DNA from: Paenalkalicoccus suaedae
Lineage (GTDB): Bacteria; Bacillota; Bacilli; Bacillales; Salisediminibacteriaceae
Assembly: GCF_006965545.2 (NCBI RefSeq)
Contig: NZ_CP041372.2
Coordinates: 3,596,001-3,660,000 of the forward strand
Length of the DNA stretch: 64,000 bases
Direction: 5' to 3'
The notes under the pieces are model-generated. The model was not told the origin of the DNA, searched no databases, and saw only the letters and a list, made by a program, of their open reading frames with translations. Below, piece after piece: positions 46,745-54,433 of the stretch. Each line of letters starts with the position of its first letter. The stretch's first letter is position 1. The translations under genes were made by a program, and so were the position numbers.

Positions 46745-47036
46745 GAAACAGCTCTTCGAGCTGAATTGCCTAAGAGCAAACTAGTTTAAGAGCAAGATGA
46801 TAAAGTACCACTTAGCTTCGTTCAATTGCGTCAGCTCTTGGAGCTGAATTTACTAAAGTCTACTAGTTTAAATCTGCTCTCCGAGCCGTCAGCCCTACGG
46901 ACACTCTACAACATCCATGGGGTCGGCCTTGGAGCTTCCTCGTCGGCAAGGACCGCCTCCTGTGGGATCTCCAAAACCTCCTACTCCCATGGATTGTCTC
47001 CGAATGTCCTCCGGGTCTGCCACCTCTGCGTTTGAT
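46745..47036 (+). repeat. Repeat B, copy 3, with leading sub-repeats
   Basis: It begins with two copies of CAGCTCTTCGAGCTGAATT plus a CTAGTTTAA word, then the core from 46870: CTCTCCGAGCCGTCAGCC, ATCCATGGG (46913-46921) which pairs with CCCATGGAT (46986-46994), CTTGGAGCTTCCTCG, CGCCTCCTGTGGGATCTCCAA, CCGGGTCTGCCACCTC. It is very close to copy 4 (50575-50870), which has the same leading sub-repeats. No gene is seen in 46703-47628. Confidence 0.82.
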
Positions 47037-47140
47037 TTAAAAAGTGCATGAGGAAAGGTCATTACTTTGTATAAAAATGCTCTATTTAGAGTGAATGTAG
47101 GCTTTAAGATCAGCGACTCTTTGGCAATATGGACTTTATG

Positions 47141-47250
47141 AACCGTGTGCGGGAGAAATGAACGGTATGGAAAAAGAATGAACCGTATCAAAGATTAATG
47201 AACCATATACGAAATTTATGAACCGTACTCACAATGAATGAACAGTAAAC
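47141..47250 (-). repeat. 20-bp phased array, 6 units (word ATGAACCGTAT)
   Basis: AACCGTGTGC, AACGGTATGG, AACCGTATCA, AACCATATAC, AACCGTACTC and AACAGTAAAC start at 47141, 47161, 47181, 47201, 47221 and 47241, each preceded by ATG. This is the word of the array at 491-650 on the other strand. Confidence 0.9.
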
Positions 47251-47276
47251 TACTAATTAGCACAGTTTCATTTTAA

Positions 47277-47306
47277 AAAAAGCTAGGCAACGTACTTACG
47301 CCTAGT
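47277..47306 (-). terminator. CTAGGC-type terminator of the cassette
   Basis: Minus strand ACTAGGC/GCCTAG stem with loop ending ACGTT, followed by CT7. It lies between Repeat A copy 4 and the 20-bp array. Confidence 0.82.
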
Positions 47307-47340
47307 AATGCAATTAAAAAATAGGCTGGCGTTTAATTAA

Positions 47341-47580
47341 AAACCGTTACTCTCCGGTCCTCCGAAGTGAAGGCTGGCGTCTCCTAGAGGAGCACTTCCG
47401 CGCACCGAAAATCCTTTTGCACGGCCCCTGGACGGGCAAAAAGCCCTCGGCAGCACCTCAGGAAAGCGCCAGCCGGGAACCTAGGAGGACCGGAGGTTCT
47501 TTCACTTGAACTCCATAATCAAAAAGCACTACCTCCTGGAAAGCGCAAGCCGATAGCGCAGGAGGACCGGAGGTACTCCA
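47341..47580 (-). repeat. Repeat A, copy 4, plus a partial copy
   Basis: Minus strand: GAACCTCCGGTCCTCC, a stem TTTTGC (47415-47420) facing GCAAAA (47436-47441), GGATTTTC, and GGAGGACCGGAG at the far end complementary to the first block. A second, partial unit (ACCTCCGGTCCTCCTGCGC ... CCAGGAGGTAG) precedes it at 47521-47580, next to the terminator of the secreted glycosidase gene. Confidence 0.78.
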
Positions 47581-47590
47581 CAATATTGGA

Positions 47591-47631
47591 AAAGAGGGTG
47601 CCCCATTATGGCGGAACACCCTACTCTCTTA
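47591..47631 (-). terminator. terminator of the secreted glycosidase-like gene
   Basis: Minus strand AGAGTAGGGTG ... CACCCTCTTTT forms a long stem with an inner CCGCCATAATGGGG hairpin. The T-run is short. Confidence 0.6.
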
Positions 47632-49293
47632 TCGGTCTTTACGTAATTGCTTTAGTAATCCTGGAATTTGATGAGGCGTACGCTTTGGCTGTGCAAGCTC
47701 CTCTTCGACAATATGCCACCAGTCATACATTTCTAAGTAAACGAGGTCAAATAGCATAATACCGTGCGTCAATTCTAAATCCATACGAATCGCTTCGCGG
47801 AAACGCTCTGGATCATTTTGATATTGAAGAAGGTAAAGGCTGCCGTACACGAACGTCGCGTTGTTGACTACCTCCATCGCAATCTCTGCCGATCCTTCCA
47901 CACTATAATCAGGATTGTCGCGGTTTAAGATGCCATCTTCTTTTGTTACGTCTTCAAAGTACGTGCCTACCATAATGAAATCTAGAAGCTCCGCGTAACC
48001 AGTTGTATGATAAGAATCACTTGCCCAATCGTAGTCAGGCTCATAGTGTCTACTTGCCCAGTTAACGCCTTCGTTATAATAATCCTGATACCAAGCTCCA
48101 ACATATGTGCTGAAGAGCACGTCGTTATCTAGTGAGTGCACGAGATTTTCGGCCTGAGCAAAAAAGTCCTGAATGTTTGATGCTCTCCACTCAATCCACT
48201 CTTTGTAATATGTGCCTGGCACTGTCAGTGCGTCGTTGCCATCAAATTCGAACGTGTAAATGTCCTCTGGGAAATTTGGAACAGATTCGCCTAACCATGC
48301 TTCAAATGCAACACGGCTCTCTTCACTAAAATCAGCAAAGATGTTGTTGTAGCGAGCGCGGTCAAGAACAACGCCGTCCACATCATAGTTCGTAATAATT
48401 TCTTCTAACAACGATAACTCATATTGCTGAACGTCTTGATTGATTGGGTTAACAAACGTGGAGGGGCTTGTGCCTTCCTCCGCTTTGATCAGCCTCGTTT
48501 CCATATTATCTGCAGTGAGCTCTGTGCCGACGGAGAGGTTATCGCGTAGCCACTGCGCCTCGATGCCGTGTCCAGATAGCACATAGCCATTCTCTGGTAC
48601 CGCGAGTGCTGGCGCTCCTGTATTCGCGCGATCCGAGATCTCCGTCACGACGCCATCTGTCACCTGCACCTCCACTCCCCAACGATTAGCGGGAGAAACC
48701 TCGTAGGCGTCTGGACTATAAAGCACAAGCTGGTTATCACCACGCTGCGCATTTATAGCCGTTAGCTGGCGCGTTTCACCACTTGCAAGCTCTAGGAATC
48801 TAACTGGCTGATAAAGCGTTGTTTGCCAGTCAGGGTTATCAAAGGCCGGTCCTTCGCGATATACTGTGCTTCCTTCAGAAAATACGTTAATGCTTGCGTG
48901 AACCTCTAAGTCGTAATCTTTTGCCACATCAATAACAGTTGCCATCAGGTCATATTCAGGATCATATCCTTGATAACGTGGGTTTACAGATGTTCCAACA
49001 TGTGGCGCGATGTCACTATCATAGGCAACAAAGCCAGATGGATTTTTTACATCCAAAATAATGGTCTCAATATTAGCATTCGCTGTTTTCTCGACGATTT
49101 CCTCTACTTTTTCGCGTGTATCTAGTGCGAATAGGTTTGCAGAGAGGTCGTACCAAAGAATTCGTGCCTTCATATTTGGGTTGTTGACGATGCCGTTTAC
49201 TGCGTTCGATTGCCCGCTGTTTGCGTATGTACTTGGCACCCATGTAACAAAAACGAGTAACAGTGTCATGACGAATATCCATGCTTTCTTCAT
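47629..49293 (-). CDS. secreted family-10-like glycoside hydrolase
   Basis: A 554-residue exported protein: signal peptide (KKAWIFVMTLLLVFVTWVPS, cleavage near TYANS), then a GHL10-type barrel. ILDVKNPSGFVAYDSD, VHASINVFSEGS, GVVLDRARYNNIFADFSEES and YVGAWYQDYYNEGVNWASR match the intracellular paralogue at 43969. Compared with it, about 90 extra residues (about 165-255) form an inserted beta-rich region. It would cut an extracellular polysaccharide into pieces for the ABC importer. It is transcribed on its own. Confidence 0.8.
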   Translation of the reverse strand: MKKAWIFVMTLLLVFVTWVPSTYANSGQSNAVNGIVNNPNMKARILWYDLSANLFALDTREKVEEIVEKTANANIETIILDVKNPSGFVAYDSDIAPHVGTSVNPRYQGYDPEYDLMATVIDVAKDYDLEVHASINVFSEGSTVYREGPAFDNPDWQTTLYQPVRFLELASGETRQLTAINAQRGDNQLVLYSPDAYEVSPANRWGVEVQVTDGVVTEISDRANTGAPALAVPENGYVLSGHGIEAQWLRDNLSVGTELTADNMETRLIKAEEGTSPSTFVNPINQDVQQYELSLLEEIITNYDVDGVVLDRARYNNIFADFSEESRVAFEAWLGESVPNFPEDIYTFEFDGNDALTVPGTYYKEWIEWRASNIQDFFAQAENLVHSLDNDVLFSTYVGAWYQDYYNEGVNWASRHYEPDYDWASDSYHTTGYAELLDFIMVGTYFEDVTKEDGILNRDNPDYSVEGSAEIAMEVVNNATFVYGSLYLLQYQNDPERFREAIRMDLELTHGIMLFDLVYLEMYDWWHIVEEELAQPKRTPHQIPGLLKQLRKDR

Positions 49294-49505
49294 AATTCCG
49301 CCTCCTCAGTCTCTTTAAGAGCATCCTACTCGCTCCCTTTTTGTTAGAAAATTGAAACAACGTGTTCATCATAGCAAGTTTTTGCCAACAAGTGAATATT
49401 TTCTCCACAAATTTATTTAAAAGGGGAGAATTCTACTATTTTATGGTGTCATATCGTCCTGAGTTTCCACATAAGGTAGCGTGTAGAGAGAGGGAGGGGT
49501 GCAAT

Positions 49506-49937
49506 ATGGCTGTTATTCGTGCAAGGGATCAGGACATAGATGTGTTAGCTCGCCTGATGCGCGCTGAAGCGGAAGGAGAAGGTGAGGTTGGCATGCTTAA
49601 TGCAGGCAATGTCATGGTCAATCGCGTGCGTGCAGACTGCCTTGATTTTACAGACATTCGTACGGTAGACCAAATGGCCTTTCAGTCGCCTGGAGGCTTT
49701 GAAGCCGTGCAAAAAGGCTACTTTTATCAGCATGCCCGAGAACGGGATAAAGAATTAGCAAGGAGACTCGTGCGAGGGGAACGCTTTGCTCCGGGCGAGT
49801 TTGCGCTCTGGTTCTTTCGTCCTGATGGTCCATGTCCAGAGCAGTGGTATGGCCAATATAACTCTGGTCGCTATAAGCTACACTGCTTTTTTAATCCACT
49901 TCCGGGCGATTGTCCATCCGTTTACAACGTTTATTAA
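49506..49937 (+). CDS. cwlJ: spore cortex-lytic enzyme CwlJ
   Basis: A 143-residue cell-wall hydrolase (Hydrolase_2 fold), the length of B. subtilis CwlJ. The catalytic Glu is in LMRAEAEGEGEVGML (Glu21); no signal peptide, as expected for this coat-located enzyme. It degrades cortex during germination, triggered by Ca-dipicolinate, and needs GerQ. GGAGGGG precedes ATG 49506. It is 17 bases before gerQ; in B. subtilis the two genes are apart. Confidence 0.92.
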   Translation: MAVIRARDQDIDVLARLMRAEAEGEGEVGMLNAGNVMVNRVRADCLDFTDIRTVDQMAFQSPGGFEAVQKGYFYQHARERDKELARRLVRGERFAPGEFALWFFRPDGPCPEQWYGQYNSGRYKLHCFFNPLPGDCPSVYNVY

Positions 49938-49954
49938 CATAAAGGAGTGAATGC

Positions 49955-50569
49955 ATGATGTATAACCAACCGTATCATTCATCTCAAATGCAGGGGGACC
50001 CAACGCAAATGCCTGCGGGAATGCAACCGTACGCCGGACAGCAGGGATATGGACAGGGTGGCGGTCAATCACAGGGACAGCCTCAAGGCCAAGGTGTTCC
50101 ATGGCAGGGACAAGGATTCGGAGGTGGGCAAGGCGCCGGACAAGGTCAAGAAGGTCAGGTGCAAGGGCAGTCTCAAGCCTTCCAGCCAGGCTCGCCAATG
50201 CCACCACCTCCACAGTTTTTGCAAGGGCAAAATCAATCGCAGGGCCCATTTGCTCAGGACTCCTTATTCCCAGGACAGCTACCAATTGAACAGTCTTATA
50301 TCGAAAATATTTTAAGACTGAACCGCGGTCGTGTCGGTACGTTTTATATGACGTACGAAAACAATGACAAGTGGAACGCGAAGATCTTTAAAGGGGTAAT
50401 TGAAGCAGCAGGGCGCGATCACATTATTATTAGTGATCCGCAGACAGAGAAGCGGTATTTACTGCTGATGGTGAATTTAGATTATGTAACGTTTGATGAG
50501 GAGATTGCGTATGACTATCCGTTTAACGGTGATGGCTCTCAGCAGACGTCGACGTATGCGCCTAGGTAG
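49955..50569 (+). CDS. gerQ: spore coat protein GerQ
   Basis: A 204-residue coat protein required for CwlJ localisation. Residues 1-110 are a Gln/Gly/Pro-rich low-complexity tail (QGQPQGQG repeats), the part expected to be cross-linked by transglutaminase; residues 115-200 are the conserved GerQ domain (QSYIENILRLNRGRVGTFYM; KRYLLLMVNLDYVTFDEEI). AAAGGAG precedes the ATG. In operon with cwlJ. Confidence 0.94.
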   Translation: MMYNQPYHSSQMQGDPTQMPAGMQPYAGQQGYGQGGGQSQGQPQGQGVPWQGQGFGGGQGAGQGQEGQVQGQSQAFQPGSPMPPPPQFLQGQNQSQGPFAQDSLFPGQLPIEQSYIENILRLNRGRVGTFYMTYENNDKWNAKIFKGVIEAAGRDHIIISDPQTEKRYLLLMVNLDYVTFDEEIAYDYPFNGDGSQQTSTYAPR

Positions 50570-50574
50570 TTAAA

Positions 50575-50870
50575 TTGCTTAAGTGCTAACTAGTTTAAGT
50601 ACCAGTGCCTCAGCTCTTCGAGCTGAATTGCTTAAGTGCTAATTGGTTTAGTGCAAGTTCCTCCTAGCTCTTCGAGCTAGATTAATGAAGTGCTGACTAG
50701 TTTCAATCTGCTCTCCGAGTTGTCAGCCCTACGGACACTCTCGGCATGGGGTCGGCCTTTGAGCTTCCTCGGAGGCAAAAAACGCCTCCTGTGGGATCTC
50801 AAAAACCTCCTACTCCCATGGATTGCCTCCGAATGTCCTTCGGGTCTGCCACCTCTCTGTTTGATTGAAA
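50575..50870 (+). repeat. Repeat B, copy 4, after gerQ
   Basis: It starts just after the gerQ stop with three sub-repeats (AGCTCTTCGAGCT plus AAGTGCTAACTAGTTT), then the core: CTCTCCGAGTTGTCAGCC, GGGGTCGGCC, an apical stem GGAGGC/GCCTCC (50771-50776 with 50784-50789), CTCCCATGGATTG, CGGGTCTGCCACCTC. It is nearly identical to copy 3. No gene in 50570-51318. Confidence 0.85.
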
Positions 50871-50970
50871 GAGTTCGGTAGTGCAAAGAGCCTTCTTCAT
50901 TGCGAGAGGGCTCTTTGCTTATATGTTTTGTTAGTTTGATGGCTGGCTTTTGAGCAATTCGGGGTTTATG

Positions 50971-51080
50971 TACCGTATAGAAGTTTTATGAACCGTATCT
51001 AAAAAGAATGTACCGTGTGAGAAATAAATGTACCTTGCTAAGCTTTTATGTACCGTATACAACATTTATGTACCGTGAGT
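50971..51080 (-). repeat. 20-bp phased array, 6 units (word ATGTACCGTAT)
   Basis: TACCGTATAG, AACCGTATCT, TACCGTGTGA, TACCTTGCTA, TACCGTATAC and TACCGTGAGT start at 50971, 50991, 51011, 51031, 51051 and 51071, each preceded by ATG. The word differs from the 47141 array mainly by GAA to GTA. Confidence 0.9.
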
Positions 51081-51132
51081 CATTTAAGCTCCCTTATTTG
51101 TTTCTTGAATATCTGTTTTCGACTCTAAAACT

Positions 51133-51170
51133 CTTTAAAAACTAGGCAACATACTAGCAGCTAGTAACCT
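51133..51170 (-). terminator. CTAGGC-type terminator of the cassette
   Basis: Minus strand ACTAGCTGCTAGTATGTT then GCCTAGTTTTT; the left arm has mutated to ACTAGCTG, so the stem is weaker than in the other copies. Confidence 0.6.
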
Positions 51171-51202
51171 AAAAACAAAAAATAGCTGAGGTATCAAAAC
51201 AG

Positions 51203-51262
51203 TTCTTCTTCGATTCTCCGGAGCGAAGGAGGACCGAAGATCCTGTACTTGATCTACATAAT
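51203..51262 (-). repeat. Repeat A, copy 5 (stub)
   Basis: Minus strand GATCAAGTACAGGATCTTCGGTCCTCCTTCGCTCC then GGAG: only the two ends of Repeat A remain and the middle stem is gone. Its position between the ywdK terminator and the CTAGGC terminator is that of a full copy. Confidence 0.65.
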
Positions 51263-51296
51263 TAAAAAAGCTCTGCCATCATAATATGGCAAAGCT
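51263..51296 (-). terminator. ywdK terminator
   Basis: AGCTCTGCCAT (51269-51279) and ATGGCAAAGCT (51286-51296) pair with one G-U, with T6 on the minus strand. Confidence 0.88.
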
Positions 51297-51318
51297 TCTT
51301 TTAGCTTTTCAGATTAAA

Positions 51319-51690
51319 TTAATCAATAATCGCAGCTGCTACGATGAGGACCCATCCTACTAAAAAGGCTAAGCCACCGATTGGTGTGATGGCACCTAAG
51401 ACGCGGATGCCTGTTAAGCTTAGCGCATACAGACTTCCGGAGAATAAAATGATGCCAATAAAGAAGGACCAGCCTGCTCCTGTTAGTAATCCTGTGGACG
51501 GCAAGTGATTCATCAAGATCGCAACCCCGACGATCGCGATCGCGTGGATCATATGGTACTGCACGCCTGTTTGGAACTGCGCTGCGTAGCCTGTTGACTC
51601 TAAACGTGCGGCCAGCGCGTGCGCGCCGAATGCCCCGATTGATACGAATAAAAATCCTAATATACCACCTAAAACAAGAAATAATTTCAT
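51319..51690 (-). CDS. ywdK: DUF423 family membrane protein YwdK
   Basis: A 123-residue membrane protein with four hydrophobic segments and the DUF423 pattern (FVSIGAFGAHALAARLE, QTGVQYHMIHAIAI, GWSFFIGIILFSGSLYALSLTG, ITPIGGLAFLVGW). Function unknown. It is next to gerQ as in B. subtilis. The ATG lies after AAGGAGT. Confidence 0.92.
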   Translation of the reverse strand: MKLFLVLGGILGFLFVSIGAFGAHALAARLESTGYAAQFQTGVQYHMIHAIAIVGVAILMNHLPSTGLLTGAGWSFFIGIILFSGSLYALSLTGIRVLGAITPIGGLAFLVGWVLIVAAAIID

Positions 51691-51845
51691 GAAAAAGACT
51701 CCTTCACCGTTAAGATCATGTTCATCATACCATGTGCTTTGAGGAAAATTCTAGTATGCCACACAATGCCAATGTTTTGCCGCTTTCCCCATATTTTCTT
51801 ATACTAGTAGTAGGTAAGTAAATGGACGGTCGGAGGCGATGAGTA

Positions 51846-52469
51846 ATGGTCAGGCACATTGAGATTCGGACGTATAAAGAAAGCGACTTTGACGACTTAT
51901 TAAGCATTCAAAAAGAGGCGTTCCCACCGCCATTCCCAGAGGAGCTGTGGTGGTCGAAGCAGCACATCTCGGCGCACGTGAACACCTTCCCTGATGGGGC
52001 GATGATCGCGTATGTAGACGGTGATCCAGCTGGATCTGCGACGTCATTGATTACGACATTATCCGACGAAGCGCATAGCTGGGAGGAGATCGCAGACGAC
52101 GGTTACATAACACGCACTCACGTGGCCAACGGAGATACCCTTTACGGCATCGACGTGTGCGTGAGACCCACTTATCGCGGTAAAGGAATTGCAGCTGCAC
52201 TTTACGACGCTCGCAAGCAGCTCGTCCGAGACTTAGGCTTAGCTCGCTACGTCGCAGGCTGTCGCATTCCTAATTACTACGAGTACGCCGAGCAAATGGA
52301 CGTCGCGACATACGTCGAGCACGTTGTGGCAGGCGACATACATGATCTTGTGTTGTCCTTTATGCTCAAGCAAGGACTTCATCCCGTTCGCATCCTACCT
52401 AACTACGTCGAGGATGACGAATCCCTCAACTACGCCGTTTTAGTCGAGTGGCGCAATGATACGCTTTAA
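51846..52469 (+). CDS. GNAT family N-acetyltransferase
   Basis: A 207-residue acetyltransferase of the GNAT fold. The acetyl-CoA motif is VCVRPTYRGKGIAAALYDARKQLV (about 105-127), and GDPAGSATSLI is the preceding beta-strand. The substrate is unknown. It has a terminator of its own and is not in an operon. Confidence 0.82.
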   Translation: MVRHIEIRTYKESDFDDLLSIQKEAFPPPFPEELWWSKQHISAHVNTFPDGAMIAYVDGDPAGSATSLITTLSDEAHSWEEIADDGYITRTHVANGDTLYGIDVCVRPTYRGKGIAAALYDARKQLVRDLGLARYVAGCRIPNYYEYAEQMDVATYVEHVVAGDIHDLVLSFMLKQGLHPVRILPNYVEDDESLNYAVLVEWRNDTL

Positions 52470-52488
52470 TTGTTGAGAAAAGCTAAGA

Positions 52489-52517
52489 GGAGCTTCGGGT
52501 TGCCCGAGCTCCTTTTT
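52489..52517 (+). terminator. terminator of the GNAT gene
   Basis: GGAGCTTCGGG (52489-52499) pairs with CCCGAGCTCC (52503-52512), followed by T5. Confidence 0.9.
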
Positions 52518-52530
52518 GGTGTGAATGGAT

Positions 52531-52857
52531 TTACGTATGATTGGATCGTTTATTTAAATAGACACCTACTACTATTAGTAACAAGTTAAAAGCCGTAAAG
52601 CCTCCAATCATTAACAATGCTTCGTTTGTATAGCTAATTGGATCCAGACCACTATGAGAGTTAACGTGATTTTCCTCCGCCTTATAGCGCGTCCAGATAA
52701 AAATAGTTATGGATATGTACAAAACGAGGAGGATTGAGAGTTTTAGATAATAGCCTCGTTTGCGTGATACCGCCATTGATCGTAGGAGGAAGCTCATCAA
52801 GAGACCATAAATAAGCAAAAAGACGAATATCTCTCCTAATCCTACTCCAACGTTCAT
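52531..52857 (-). CDS. membrane protein of unknown function
   Basis: A 108-residue protein with three membrane segments (about 5-25, 37-55 and 80-102) and a basic loop (VSRKRGYY). ATG 52857 has AAGGAGTGG upstream. I do not recognise a family. It may correspond to ywdJ-like genes of the same neighbourhood, but similarity was not established. Confidence 0.6.
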   Translation of the reverse strand: MNVGVGLGEIFVFLLIYGLLMSFLLRSMAVSRKRGYYLKLSILLVLYISITIFIWTRYKAEENHVNSHSGLDPISYTNEALLMIGGFTAFNLLLIVVGVYLNKRSNHT

Positions 52858-52890
52858 TGTAACCACTCCTTATTTAGTTGAACTTGTGGT

Positions 52891-53333
52891 GGAGGTGCAT
52901 TTATTTGGGCGATGTGCATTCTGACCTCCGCTGTCTGCATTTCCACCCTGTCCGTGTGCATAACTAGTCGCTCTGTCTGCATTTCTACCTCGTTCATGTG
53001 CATTTAGTTTGGCGACGTGCATTTCGGCCTCCGCTGTCTGCATTTCCACCCTGTCCGTGTGCATAACTAGTCGCTCTGTCTGCATTTCTACCTCGTTCAT
53101 GTGCATTTAGTTTGGCGACGTGCATTTCGGCCTCCGCTGTCTGCATTTCCACCTTGTCCGTGTGCATTACTAGACGCTCTGTCTGCATTTCTACCTCGTT
53201 CATGTGCATTTAATTTGGCGGCGTGCATTTCGGCCTCCACTGTCTGCATTTCCACCCTGTCCGTGTGTATTACTAGTCGCTCTGTCTGCATTTCCACCTC
53301 GTTCATGTGCATTCAGTTTGGCGACGTGCATCT
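52891..53333 (+). repeat. 103-bp tandem repeat built of 19/21-bp phased words
   Basis: TGCAT words start at 52896, 52915, 52936, 52957, 52978, 52999, 53018 and onward in the pattern 19+21+21+21+21, so the whole unit is 103 bp and occurs about 4.3 times. Unit starts fall at 52999, 53102, 53205 and 53308. Words alternate GTGCAT and CTGCAT. It fills the gap between the membrane-protein gene and the ywdI terminator; the overlapping open frames in it are by-products of the 21-bp step. Confidence 0.92.
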
Positions 53334-53397
53334 TCAACCAACAATCACGTATGTCAACCTCCCCCCGCGTCTTTCAAACATTAATGTACATAGCAGA

Positions 53398-53429
53398 AAG
53401 ACACCGCTCCCTAATAGAACGATGTCTTT
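53398..53429 (-). terminator. ywdI terminator
   Basis: AAAGACACCG (53398-53407) and CGATGTCTTT (53420-53429) pair with one G-U; the T-run is short. Confidence 0.65.
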
Positions 53430-53436
53430 GAAAAAC

Positions 53437-53754
53437 CTAAAAATCAAACAGACTATCACTTTCTGGCTCATTGCCATTATCATAAATATCCTTCGAAGCT
53501 TGTTTTGTCGGTTGTGCCTGGGGCTGCTGCATCGGTGCCGATGGCTTTACATCGGCTACTTGCGCATGTTGAACAGGCTGGCTTGATGCGTAGCTTGGCT
53601 TACTTCCCGAATCGAGCAGTAGCTCAGCATACGTTTTAATCGCTTGTGCATGCTCTCGATATTCGCTTGCCTGCTGTGGATTATTGACGCTCGCCTTCAG
53701 TTGCGCAAGCTCCGCCTCCATTTTTTGTATAATAAATGACGCAGGTATGTTCAT
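53437..53754 (-). CDS. ywdI: YwdI family protein (DUF5327)
   Basis: A 105-residue protein: an N-terminal helical part (about 1-55; IIQKMEAELAQLKASV ... EHAQAIKTYAELLLDS) matching YwdI, then a Pro/Gln/Ala-rich linker and an acidic end (EPESDSLFDF). Function unknown. It lies between ung and gerQ as in B. subtilis. Confidence 0.85.
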   Translation of the reverse strand: MNIPASFIIQKMEAELAQLKASVNNPQQASEYREHAQAIKTYAELLLDSGSKPSYASSQPVQHAQVADVKPSAPMQQPQAQPTKQASKDIYDNGNEPESDSLFDF

Positions 53755-53855
53755 AGTAATCCGCTCCCTTCTTGCTATATCTATTGTAGGACTCGGCTTT
53801 CATAGATGCAAGCCAGGGTTTCGAATTAGATCTATTAAGTTAAGCTACTAAATGA

Positions 53856-53894
53856 AAAGCCAGCGCAATGAACAATAATCATTACGCTGGCTTT
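53856..53894 (-). terminator. terminator of the small lipoprotein gene
   Basis: AAAGCCAGCG (53856-53865) and CGCTGGCTTT (53885-53894) form a perfect 10-bp stem with a 19-base loop, then TTTTC on the minus strand. Confidence 0.75.
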
Positions 53895-54035
53895 CTATTA
53901 ATATCCTACTCCATCTTCGCCATAAGTAGCTTGCTTAATTGAGCCATGCCTAAAAAATGCTGTGTAGTTGAGATAATCTCAAGCGGAACTCAAAACACTT
54001 AATTGAATCAAAGCCATTCCAAGCTCTTTAGACAC

Positions 54036-54269
54036 TTATTCCCCGGACTCGTTACCTTCATTATTCTCGACGGGTTCGTTTTCCTCTACCGTTTCCTCAC
54101 TATTGTTACCTTCATCTTCTGTTTCTGCGATATCTTCGTTAATTTCAATATTATTTTCACCCACGTTGTTTACATTTACCGTGTCTGTATTACTAATGTC
54201 TTCTTCTCCGCCACATCCTACTACTAACATTGCTAACACCGAAAGTGAAACCGCTACTTTTTTCAACAT
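54036..54269 (-). CDS. small acidic lipoprotein
   Basis: A 77-residue lipoprotein: signal peptide with lipobox LVVGC (Cys about residue 19), then a mature part made almost entirely of Glu, Asp and Asn (INEDIAETEDEGNNSEETVE). AAAGGAGG precedes ATG 54269. No domain is recognised. Such acidic linkers are common on surface proteins of alkaliphilic Bacillus, but here no folded domain follows. Confidence 0.72.
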   Translation of the reverse strand: MLKKVAVSLSVLAMLVVGCGGEEDISNTDTVNVNNVGENNIEINEDIAETEDEGNNSEETVEENEPVENNEGNESGE

Positions 54270-54433
54270 AGATTCCTCCTTTATATTTTTAGAACCGTAT
54301 TTAATCAAATGAACGATATTTGATTAAGAAAAGAAGAACCACCAAGAATCATTCGATTCCTAGCAAGCTCTCCTTTTCATTCGACACAATTAGACAAATT
54401 GCGTCACACATCTAAATTCCTCTCAAAAAGCCC

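Noticed and set aside
49878-50285. Minus-strand frame opposite gerQ
   Set aside because: It mirrors the low-complexity Gln/Gly-rich part of gerQ and has no ribosome binding site.
52870-53312. Overlapping minus-strand frames with regular Met-His/Met-Gln heptads
   Set aside because: The pattern follows from the 21-bp step of the tandem DNA repeat; frame is lost at each 19-bp step, and there is no ribosome binding site.
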